Origin: Moniliophthora roreri
Lineage: Eukaryota; Basidiomycota; Agaricomycetes; Agaricales; Marasmiaceae
Reading direction: 5' to 3'
Assembly: GCA_001466705.2 (NCBI GenBank)
Contig: LATX02000230.1
Location: 62,001 to 126,000, forward strand
Length of the DNA stretch: 64,000 bases
Shown: positions 32,765 to 42,165 of the stretch, in pieces
How the letters are laid out: every line of letters begins with the position of its first letter
Position numbering within the stretch: the stretch's first letter is position 1
Notes under the pieces: model-generated
The model's input: only the letters and a program-made list of their open reading frames with translations
Database searches by the model: none
Told to the model about the DNA's origin: nothing
Program-made: the position numbers and the translations under genes

Positions 32765-34352
32765 ACCTGACTCATGCTTTTTAGGAGCTCTTGCAAGTAC
32801 ATCAAACAGCTGGACTCAATAAGACAAAGTATTACAATATTTCAGCATTTGTATGTGCATATATAACTTGTAAATGAGGCTTACCTGTAGCTGAGACATG
32901 TCATTTATTCAGTACAAGATGCTTGGAGTCTTTGGGGAGTTGTCAGTGTAATGGGATGATCAACAGTAGGTTAACTGGACATGAATGGTCAGTAAGAGGT
33001 TGTGTGATAATTTGCTTGATACAACACACCAATAATGCCCAAACTCAACATGCTGGTGTAGCTGGGTGTCAAAGAGGAAGACAGTGAGGACTGTGGGGGA
33101 GAGACAATGACAAAGGTGGGTATCAACAGTGAGACGATGGCAAATGAGGGTAGACAACATCAAGGAAAGAAGGCAACAACAAGGAGGGAAGGACAGCAGC
33201 GACAATGGTGAGGGAAAGATGGCAGTAACAATGGTGAGAGAAGGATGGCAGTGGCAAGGATGTCAACAATGGTGACAGTGATGAGAGGACAATAACAAGG
33301 GGAAGGGAGATGGTGGTGGTATGAAAGAAAGAAAGAAACAGCGGAGTTTGAAAATTGTTGAGCAAATAAACAAACAATTGCGGGGTCTTCACTCATGTGA
33401 TGGCGCATTGCCCAATCATCATTCATATAGCCTTTCCTGCACCATTTCCAACATTTGATAAGTGACCTGAACACTATATCCTGTTGAAAATGACATTCAG
33501 CTGGGTCAATATCAGGTTTTCTTTTGAAAAACAGGATTAAATTCTTTTTTTTTTTTCAGTCTTTTCAACATTTTTCAACACATTTTATTGTAATATTCTA
33601 TTACTGTATATAATAGCATACTATTGACAGAATAAATGACTTACAATGAGGGAAATGATGGGCAGAAGGCCTTGGCCACTGTTGATGGTGATGGTTCAGG
33701 ATGGAGTCAAAAGGGTGGGAAAATGTTTGACCTGTGGAATTTGCCAGTGCCAGATTGAAGGGGTCTTGAGGCACATGCCCCAAGACCCCTTCAATCCATG
33801 GCATCAATATGCCATTGTGTCGGAGATTAAACTCCCTTCTCTCTTTGCTCGCTACCACCATCAATGACAGTAAGTTTTTTGTCCTATAGTATAATAGTAA
33901 TAAAATTATAATAAAACTCTCCAAATATTCAAATGAAATAAGTTGATGAAATATTGAGTACATAGTACATGCCACAATATAATGATTTACACCATCTATA
34001 TACTGGAAACCACATTAGAAAACTTGATATGACCTCCATAAGACTCAGATTGGCCTTCTTAGACTTGTATTAGCCTCCTTTAACTCTTTAAGCCTGGTCT
34101 AGGACTGTTAAGACTGGTTGAAGGGGTTATAATGCTCTTAACCACCCTTAACCAGTAATGGCAGGTAAAGAGGTGGTTAGGAGGGGGTTATATCCCACAC
34201 AATACCAGTGAGTATGAGTCATATGGTTGTTATATCCCCTATTACTGATCAAGTCAAGTTGGACTACAGTTATATCTACCTATTACCAGGCGCTGGTGAG
34301 TTTCCGGCGTTTTAGCTGCCCATAACCTGTCAGTGCCTTTTGACATTTTGTG

Positions 34353-34895
34353 CGATGTGCAGAACGACATGAGAAATAAGAGAGGAGAGACTCTGAGAAC
34401 TCTGAGATATTGTATGTACTATGCTGTTGAGACAGCTGTGTTGAAGCACAAGGCTGACATCATCGTTTTCACAACGCCCATGCTATTGTTCTTGGGAGAA
34501 GTATGAGATTGGACTAAAAAATGATATAAACTCATGAAAGGGTATGCTTGAATGGTCATTCGTTTTAATTTGGGAAGTTGGAGGCTGATGAAGGTGTCAT
34601 ATTCCGAATTGCAGAGCAATTTGACTAACTGTAACCACCCAGATGTTTTGAGGCGATACCCATGAGGAGTCCATGTAGGTCAATAATTATTATCCCCACA
34701 TGCGCTGGCCCCAACAATTATTATTATCCCACTAGTCATGTGGGCTTGAAGGGTGTTATTATTAATCCCTTCTCTGCATCCTATTTCGCCCTTGTAGAAT
34801 AATTATTATAGCCTGAATGCAAGAAATATCATTGCTCACCTGTGTTCCTGCCTGCCCACATAATATAATATTTATTTCCTTCATGCTGAACCTGA
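34353..34895. other. Intergenic between R2 and the SINE-like pair
   Basis: A/T-rich with several ATAATTATTAT runs between 34680 and 34880. No gene recognised. Confidence 0.5.
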
Positions 34896-35560
34896 CATCA
34901 GCAAATCATGCAGTTAATGAGCATGGATGATAATCTATTAAATAGGTGATCATGGGCAAAATACATTATTACCCATTTTGGCCTTGATAATGGCAGAAAA
35001 CAGACCCCACCTAGTGATCATTCATTTTGCCCATGATTACCCATTTCCACCATTATCATCTATTTTGCCCATGTTTGCCCATTTTCATAAGAGTTGGCCA
35101 GACAGAGAAAATGTATACTGCCACCTGGCAGAATCAAACCAGTGACACCAGCATTGCTTTGTAAGCCAATGCAGGAGCTTGGGCCACAACATAACCACTG
35201 TACCAAAGTGCTATATAACATTTTAGTGTACACAGTACAATATATCCCCTTGCCTCCCCAGCTAATTCAGAGAAAACCTGCATCCCCCTGGCCTTGGCTA
35301 GTGTTTTTATCAGTCAGAACATTAACCAATAAGTCCTCTCTACCATATAGACCTCTCTCTCTGTGCTTTAGAAAGCAGAAAAAAATTGGGTCTTATGATC
35401 ATCCATTTTCTTCCATAATCATTAACCAAAATTATTTTCCCTCATTTTCTGCTATGCTCATTCATGATCATCAACCAAAATCATTTTTGTCTATTATTGT
35501 ACATGATATAGACCAAAATAGATTATCATCCATGCTCATTAACTGCATGATTTGCTGATG
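34896..35560 (-). mobile_element. SINE-like or foldback element, left copy
   Basis: Bounded by exact 40-nt inverted repeats (34896-34935 and 35521-35560, containing CATGCAGTTAATGAGC). On the minus strand it carries an RNA polymerase III A box TGGTACAGTGG (35205-35195) and a B box GGTTTGATTC (35140-35131), in tRNA-like order 65 nt apart. The tRNA-like part does not fold into a functional cloverleaf, so it is a derived element. It forms an inverted pair with the right copy. Confidence 0.55.
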
Positions 35561-35599
35561 GATGAGCATAGCAGAAAATGAGGGAAAATGATTTTGGTC

Positions 35600-36139
35600 A
35601 ATGGTCATGGAAGAAAATGGGAGAAAATGGGCAGAAATGATTTTGGTCACTGATCATGGGCGAAAATGGAAGAAAATGGATGATCATAAGACCCAATTTT
35701 TTTCTGCCTTCTAAAACACAGAGAGAGGGGTCTATATGGTAGAGAGGACTTATTGGTTAATGTTCTGACTGATAAAAACACTAGCCAAGGCCAGGGGGAT
35801 GCAGGTTTTCCCTGAATTAGCTGAGGAGGCGAGAGGATATATTGTACTGTGTACACTAAAATGTTATATAGCACTTTGGTACAGTGGTTATGTTGTGGCC
35901 CAAGCTCCTGCGTTAGCTTACAAAGCAATGCTGGTGTCCCTGGTTCAATTCTGCCAGGTGGCAGTATACATTTTCTCTGTCCGGCCGACTCTTCTGAAAA
36001 TGGGTGAACATGGGCAAAATGGATGATAATGGTGGTCTGCCATTATCAAGGCCAAAATGGGTAATAATGTATTTTGCCCATGATCACCTATTTCAGTCAT
36101 TTTCTGCCATGATCATTAGGTGTTCGATTTGCTGATGGA
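35600..36139 (+). mobile_element. SINE-like or foldback element, right copy
   Basis: Mirror of the left copy (paired positions sum to 71082 across the core). A box TGGTACAGTGG lies at 35877-35887 and B box GGTTCAATTC at 35942-35951, the latter a full match to the GTTCRANNC core. The right edge resembles the 40-nt terminal repeat in degenerate form (GATTTGCTGATGG near 36127). Confidence 0.55.
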
Positions 36140-36149
36140 TAATTATCAT

Positions 36150-36415
36150 ATCCTGCCCACCTGCTCAGCAGCTCCTAGCTTCCTAGAATAATATTTATTC
36201 CCCTCATCATGACCAAGATAATTATCCTCTCAGATGCGTTATTGATTAGAAATGCAATTATCATGTCTGACTCACTCGTCCATCAGCTCTCGCCTGAGAA
36301 TAATATTTATTCACCTGACTTGGACATCATAATTATATTATGTCCTGCTCACCTGTTCATCAGCTCTTGCCCAAGAGTAGTATTTATTCATCTTACCATG
36401 ACCAGATAAGTACAT
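36150..36415 (+). repeat. Degenerate tandem repeat, about three units
   Basis: Units of roughly 80-100 bp share the order CTG(C/A)(C/T)CAC-CTG/TCG, CAGCTC, then AATA(A/G)TATTTATTC, then an ATGACCA- or GGACATC-type end followed by ATAATTAT. No coding signal. Confidence 0.5.
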
Positions 36416-36499
36416 TTGCTCGGACTGTTGTTGCCGCATCTGTGGATGAGAATCTGACAGATTGCAAATCATCCAGCAGATGGGCACTAACCTAGCACT

Positions 36500-36718
36500 T
36501 ACAGTCAGGCACCACCTTTGGTTCCCACCCAGAATGTCATATTTGATGGGCCAGAAGGGGGACACCGGTCCATCAGATTTGATGTTAAAACTTTTTTCTG
36601 GCCGCATGTGGAAACCACCCTCACACATCTCGAATAATTTCAACAACTTTCAGCTTGGCTGAGCTCGCTCACCAAGTCCTCCAGTCCTTCCCTCCAGCTG
36701 CTTGACTCAGCATTGCAT
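36500..36718 (-). repeat. Dispersed repeat fragment (partner at 63245-63470)
   Basis: GGTTCCCACCCAGAA through the AGGGGGACACCGGTCCATCAG core is shared with 63245-63470. The minus-strand peptide around KSDGPVSPFWPIKYDILGGN is conserved between the copies, flanked by GTGAG- and GTG-type donors, which suggests a once-coding exon. It ends at the N at 36719. Confidence 0.6.
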
Positions 36719-36719
36719 N
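36719..36719. other. Assembly gap (single N)
   Basis: Joins the dispersed repeat to the interior of R3. Confidence 0.7.
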
Positions 36720-38700
36720 TGTACTCAATATTTCATCAACTTATTTCATTTGAATATTTGGAGAGTTTTATTATAATTTTATTACTATTATACTATAGGA
36801 CAAAAAACTTACTGTTATTGATGGTGGTAGCGAGCAAAGAGAGAAGGGAGTTTAATCTCTGACACAACAGCATATTGATGCCATGGATTGAAGGGGTCTT
36901 GGGGCATGTGCCTCAAGACCCCTTCAATCTGGCACTGGCAAATTCCACAGGTCAAACATTTTCCCACCCTTTTGACTCCATCCTGAACCATCACCATCAA
37001 CAGTGGCCAAGGCCTTCTGCCCATCATTTCCCTCATTGTAAGTCATTTATTCTGTCAATAGTATGCTATTATATACAGTAATAGAATATTACAATAAAAT
37101 GTGTTGAAAAATGTTGAAAAGACTGAAAAAAAAAAAAGAATTTAATCCTGTTTTTCAAAAGAAAACCTGATATTGACCCAGCTGAATGTCATTTTCAACA
37201 GGATATAGTGTTCAGGTCACTTATCAACCCAGTATTGACTCAGGAGGCCAGGCCACTGTCGCTTGAATGGAAGGTCACATAGGAGATGTTGGAAATGGTG
37301 CAGGAAAGGCTATATGAATGATGATTGGGCAATGCGCCATCACATGAGTGAAGACCCCGCAATTGTTTGTTTATTTGCTCAACAATTTTCAAACTCCGCT
37401 GTTTCTTTCTTTCTTTCATACCACCACCATCTCCCTTCCCCTTGTTATTGTCCTCTCATCACTGTCACCATTGTTGACATCCTTGCCACTGCCATCCTTC
37501 TCTCACCATTGTTACTGCCATCTTTCCCTCACCATTGTCGCTGCTGTCCTTCCCTCCTTGTTGTTGCCTTCTTTCCTTGATGTTGTCTACCCTCATTTGC
37601 CATCGTCTCACTGTTGATACCCACCTTTGTCATTGTCTCTCCCCCACAGTCCTCACTGTCTTCCTCTTTGACACCCAGCTACACCAGCATGTTGAGTTTG
37701 GGCATTATTAGTGCATTGTATCAAGCAAATTATCACACAACCTCTTACTGACCATTCATGTCCAGTTAACCTACTGTTGATCATCCCATTACACTGACAA
37801 CTCCCCAAAGACTCCAAGCATCTTGTACTGAATAAATGACATGTCTCAGCTACAGGTAAGCCTCATTTACAAGTTATATATGCACATACAAATGCTGAAA
37901 TATTGTAATACTTTGTCTTATTGAGTCCAGCTGTTTGATGTACTTGCAAGAGCTCCTAAAAGGTATGAGTCAGGTTTTTATTCATGATATTAGTGCTAAC
38001 ACTGTCCTTCTAGACTACACTGATACAATAATCACAAAGGTGTCAGGCCAATTAGGAATCAGAGTGCATATCTCACATCGTCAAACCCTCTTCTCACTGA
38101 TAACTTCTGGTCTCTCAAGAAGCCTTGCCGGCTGTTACTGGTAAGCTTTGCTTGTCACTGTTCATGTACTCTCAACTGACACTGCCACTCAAGGTTCCCC
38201 CTCCATTGATATGCTGACCAGTCAGACACTGGGTTTACATACTTGTTTGGATGTACATAGATAGATAGATGCCAATATACTTTTCGATTTAATTTGCAAT
38301 TTCTAATGCTAGAGCAACAGCTGAGGTGTAGTGCATATCTGCAGTTGCCTGCTCATACTGCCAATAACTGATAATGGGTGGTTATGGGGGGTTATGATGC
38401 CACTAATTGGTGATAACTACCCTAACTGGCCTTAACCACCCAAACCAGCCTTAACCACCATCACCTGCCATAACAACCTTAACTGGTTATGATTGTTTGC
38501 TAACCCACCAAGAGCCCCATTTACCAGTCACATTAAATCACAGACTTCATAACAAGTCAGCGGAGGGTCACAACAAATCATGGGTAACATAACCACCCCC
38601 CCCCTCGCTATAACCCCCATAACCGGGGATCCCTAGGTATATGGGGGTGATCACGAGTCTTGGGCGTTGTCCCTAGGTCATGCCAACTTGCCATTTTGTG
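36720..38700 (+). mobile_element. DNA-transposon-like element, copy R3 (5' end missing)
   Basis: Collinear with R1 from inside its 5' part and with R2 in reverse. It ends with CATTTTGTG (38692-38700), the inverted terminal motif. It includes the 44-nt hairpin at 36886-36929. A plus-strand series ATGTCTCAGCTACAG, GTAAGC intron, LFDVLARAPK, GTATGA intron, TDTIITKVSGQLGIRVHISH, GTAAGC resembles exons but does not splice into one clean frame. Confidence 0.6.
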
Positions 38701-39198
38701 TGATGCAGAAAACCCCAGTTTATCACAGTAGCTCCTCCAGTTCTCAGTGCGATATGTACCATCGTCGCCGGACTTGAGGCGTTCAGGAGCAACAGTCCAA
38801 CAACCACCGCACTGACGGTAGTTTCTGGCTTATTTTCAATTTGGACAGCACTTTCGTATGCCTGAGTTCATTTACCTGACAGACGATACTCAATACCCAT
38901 TACTCCCCCCAGTCTTCGGCCCCACCTGACACGTACTAGCTACCTGAATGGTACGAACATATCAATAGAATTCCACCGTGGGATTCAACCGTCTCACCCC
39001 TTCTGGGAGGTCTGTGGGCACGACTTGACTGGGGTGATAGCAAAGAAAGGCTGAAGTGGCTAGAGTATAATAGGTGGTGGCCCAGGGGTAGCACATCGGA
39101 TGAATGGGGTCACGGTGCTACTTCCCAGATGTTCGACTCTACGCAGGGAGCTTGGGGGTCTCTCGATGGAGCTAGTTCTTCTGGATTAACCCCTTTGA
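38701..39198. other. Intergenic
   Basis: No complete gene. From about 38980 it is similar to 48070-48195, the start of a segmental duplication. A tRNA-like A/B box spacing near 39075-39140 fails to fold. Confidence 0.5.
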
Positions 39199-39441
39199 AT
39201 GTCACCTTGTCTCAGAATTGACGGCGTTCTTGAAGGCCGGAAAAACTATACCTCCCATTACAAAGAGACTCCTCAGCAAGCTGCAACTCGTGCCAAGCTC
39301 ACAAAACAAGCCGAAGTCACATTCAAGGATGCCGTACTTACAGTGGTTCCGTATGTGATCTCATACTTTAAATGTTTACTTGTTGACTCCTTGGGTCTAG
39401 ATTACTTGATGACAGACCAGTCCCTTCTTCTCGAAGAATAG
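39199..39441 (+). pseudogene. Fragment of unidentified duplicated gene (copy A, upstream part)
   Basis: Encodes RKNYTSHYKETPQQAATRAK and LTVVPYVISYF, nearly identical to 48300-48500 in copy B. Compared with copy B, a deletion joins the SLGLDYLMT region directly to a SLLLEE end, skipping about 200 bp. It may be upstream exons of the membrane protein that follows, or a separate small gene. Family unknown. Confidence 0.45.
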
Positions 39442-39774
39442 TATCACAGCATACTCTCATCAAATGGCTCTCCCCTGAAACACCGACGTCAGGCTCTTGA
39501 AATGTCAAAAACGTCAAGTATACTATTCGCGTAAAGTTGGACCCAAACTACCAGATTTCTACCTCTGAGCAAGATTATATAGAGGCTGATAACCGAAGAA
39601 GGGAATCCTGGATGGACTACGGCCGCCTACCCCACCTCCTAAATAGCTTAGAGCGCTAAAGATGGATCATATGCTCATAAAATATGAGTCGTGATCGCTG
39701 TTAAAGGACAGTATTTTCGTAGGTGTGAATCCTGTTATCGATTTCACCTCTTGTCATTCGTGCCACCTCAGACC

Positions 39775-40270
39775 ATGGTAAAGCTCATAAAGATCTTCTC
39801 TCCTCTCATCAGTGGAATATGCACCATTGCCGCCGTAATCTCAGCATTCCGAAGTAATGGTATAGCAGTCACTGCGTTAATCGCATTCACTGGGTTCCTT
39901 TCGATTTGGACTGCTGTATCGTACGTGTTGCGTCTATATTCCTGGAGCGTGAATCTTATTCTGCACTCCATTAGGCCATTTTTGGACAGCTTGTCGGTCT
40001 ATAGCATCGTGAAGGAGGGTATGCGATATGTACGCTTCATGCTAACAGGAGAGTTTGGCTCTTTCGAGTCGTTAACTAGATTTCAGGTACAGTGTTACTT
40101 ATGCAAGGTCAATGTTTCAACAGCCGCTAATTTACTGTCGATTCATTAAGCACGCACTCCGTTCATTCGGAATGACCAGCCGTACTCTGGATAGTACCGA
40201 ACTTGACCCCATTCCACCTGCGCCAGCCACCAGCGTTCGACGGCGCCTAAGGACGAAGTCTACTAACTGA
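39775..40270 (+). CDS. Two-helix membrane protein, unknown family (copy A, shortened)
   Basis: ATG 39775 opens MVKLIKIFSPLISGICTIAA, with two hydrophobic segments (about residues 6-22 and 30-55) and then an amphipathic tail to FESLTRFQ. A 64-nt intron (40087-40150, GTACAG...TTAAG) leads to an exon reading HALRSFGMTSRTLDSTELD and stopping after about 143 residues in total. Copy B has the same exon-1 length (312 nt) and intron length (64 nt) but continues for a further 200 residues, so copy A has lost its C-terminal part. It converges on FunK1 copy C, with about 180 bp between the stop codons. Confidence 0.55.
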
Positions 40271-40454
40271 AAGCGAGAAATAACGAGCGTTCACGATCTT
40301 CATCTCTCTTCGTAAGGTACAAATGAATAGCGTCCGCCGAATCGAATATGCATAAATATGTACATGAACTACCTATAGGTCAATACAGAGAAATGAAGAG
40401 ACATCAGGAATTGTATCGTGATGCAAACTAAACCAGGTAGTCGTCGAGACCCCT

Positions 40455-41566
40455 TCAACGACCACCTTTTCGAGCCTTCTTTGACTCTGAACCATGTACA
40501 TCCGTGCGTTTACGCTTTGAACCAGATCCCCCTGCCTGACCACCATCTTCCTGATTTGTGCTTCCCCGATTGCTCATCACCTTGAGGGTCTCGCGGATGC
40601 GCTTACGGTTTGTGGGGAGGTATTTACGGTGAACTGGCTTCGCTCTTAGGCCTCGAGGATCTTCAAGAGCTTTTTTGAACGTATCCAACATCCATTGCGA
40701 TGACTCACTAAGCTTCCTCATGGCTTCGTCATAACGCCAAACGGACTGCTGCTTGAAGACGTGGTTGGGAACGTCGTTTATGTTCAACAACGCCTTGTAG
40801 GCTTCCCTTTCCTCCTCCGTGGGTCTGTCTCTGTAACGAACACCTATGACATCCTCCAATGCAGTAACCAGATCTCGAAGGGGGTTGTTTTTAGGAAGCT
40901 TGGCCTCCTTGGCCATGAAGGAGTTAGCGAGAGCCAGCCTTTTCGCATAGCCACCGACGACTTCTCCTTCCTTGTTGTCCTTGTTGTTTTTGTTGTCCTT
41001 GTCGTCTTTGTTGTCTTTGTTGTCGTTGTTGTCGTTGTTGTCGTTGTCGTCCTCATCGTCCCTACCTTCCTTGTCGTCCTCGTCGCTCACGTCGTCTTCA
41101 TCATCCTCATCTTCCTCGTTGTCCTCCTCTTCGAGAAACCAAGCGTCATAGACACTCTTGAGATGAGATTTGAGTAGCTGCTTTGGGAACGTGTGTCGGC
41201 AGTGTACCAAGACGACATAGCAAAGAACGTGGAAGAATGACTCGACATCATCGACCAGAGTGTGTTCCACCGTGCCCGGCTTGTTTGAGAGGAGATGCGC
41301 TGACATAAATTGCCAGGTACCCTGGAAGGCAGACGATCAGTGAGCTCGTTGCACCTAGCAAAGCCGAAGAAGACCTACAGTTCGTGCCATGACTCGTACT
41401 TCTGGGTTCGCGATTGGTTTGCTGAACTCCCAATCGATGAGCAAGCCACCTCCGTCTTCGTTGATGAGAATGTTGCCGATGCTGATGTCGCGGTGTAGGA
41501 TGCCCCTCCGGTAAGCTTCCGTATGCGCTGTGAATGTTCAGAGTCAGCTCTCAGCATTTTGATGTC
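40455..41566 (-). pseudogene. FunK1 kinase, C-terminal half (copy C, 5' part missing at a gap)
   Basis: The exon 41527-41379 encodes HTEAYRRGILHRDISIGNILIN and LLIDWEFSKPIANPE, so the catalytic HRD and DWE are visible. A 57-nt intron (GTAGGT...CCAG) follows. Exon 41321-40455 begins GTWQFMSAHLLSNKPGTVEH, includes the VESFFHVLCYVVLVHC helix, and ends KRKRTDVHGSESKKARKGGR. It carries an Asp/Asn/Lys/Glu tract (about 41110-40970) that copy D lacks. The N-terminal half is absent: a single N at 41567 ends the homology in the preceding intron. Whether the gene is truly truncated or only mis-assembled cannot be told. Confidence 0.75.
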
Positions 41567-41567
41567 N
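41567..41567. other. Assembly gap (single N)
   Basis: Breaks FunK1 copy C upstream of its catalytic exon. Confidence 0.75.
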
Positions 41568-41668
41568 TAAATATTTAAAAATTTGGCATCCTACATTAGG
41601 AATACACAGGAGTTATCCGGCTCCTTCCCATCGAGGGGAAGAACAAGCAATCACACCCAACGCCACAA

Positions 41669-42151
41669 ATGGAATCATTAGCTAGTCGTCTTCCGTGCAA
41701 TTCGTATGAAGATGACTCGGGAAAAGCCATTGATTCACAAGCTCACCTGCCATTCACCGAAGAGAGTACATTACCCCAGAAATTGGCCATCTCTTCAACT
41801 TCTGAAAATCTGTCAAGCGCTCTAGAAAATCCGATCGCAGTGGACAGTGACTCCCAGGCATCAGCATCTTCCAATTATTTACCAGTTGTTGCTTATGGTC
41901 AACTCGGAGACGATATAGCTCCGACACGACCTTTGAGCTCCACATCACCTGTTTCAACCACTACGGCGGCTACTAGCCATGAGACAGAAGGTGACGAAGG
42001 AGGAATTTTTGACAGTCATGGGACACCTCATAGGGATTCAGAAGGCGAAGAGACTATGCATAAATATGTACATGAACTACCTGTAGATCAATATACTGGA
42101 GAAATGAAGAGACATCAAAAATTGTATCGTGATGCAAACCAAACCAGATAG
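41669..42151 (+). CDS. Unidentified Ser/Thr-rich protein or C-terminal exon
   Basis: 160 residues from ATG 41669 to TAG 42149-42151, rich in Ser/Thr and low in hydrophobic residues, with no membrane segment or domain recognised. Its last 30 residues (HKYVHELPVDQYTGEMKRHQ...) recur in degenerate form at 40349-40429, just ahead of FunK1 copy C. It ends 14 bp from the FunK1 copy D stop codon and is convergent with it, as the membrane gene is with copy C. It may be the 3' exon of a third copy of that gene cut off by the gap at 41567. Confidence 0.4.
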   Translation: MESLASRLPCNSYEDDSGKAIDSQAHLPFTEESTLPQKLAISSTSENLSSALENPIAVDSDSQASASSNYLPVVAYGQLGDDIAPTRPLSSTSPVSTTTAATSHETEGDEGGIFDSHGTPHRDSEGEETMHKYVHELPVDQYTGEMKRHQKLYRDANQTR

Positions 42152-42165
42152 CCGTCGATACCTCT

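Larger units (their letters stand above)
31667..34352 (-). mobile_element. DNA-transposon-like element, copy R2 (end to end)
   Basis: 2686 bp bounded by CACAAAATGGCAA at the left and, inverted, CACAAAATGTCAA at the right. Both subterminal zones carry clusters of GGTTATGG/GGTTAAGG or their complements. It is the reverse complement of R3 (36720-38700) with paired positions near the middle summing to 70740, and of R1. R2 also holds a 362-bp tandem duplication and a 19-G run. Splice-like signals bracket short coding-like pieces on its minus strand (best seen in R3 at 37840-38145), but no transposase domain is recognisable. A clear target duplication was not found. Confidence 0.6.

Noticed and set aside
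35094..35558. 154-codon plus-strand frame in the SINE-like left copy
   Set aside because: Its mirror at 35647-35928 is conserved as nucleotide sequence, and the frame covers the Pol III boxes antisense, so it is better explained as non-coding repeat.
39070..39145. tRNA-like sequence with an A box (TGGCCCAGGGG) and B box (GTTCGACTC)
   Set aside because: The T-stem and acceptor stem do not pair, and the duplicate at about 48170-48235 has lost both boxes, so it is not a tRNA gene.
40761..41177. Plus-strand 138-codon frame with a long Val run
   Set aside because: It is the antisense shadow of the FunK1 copy C acidic tract.
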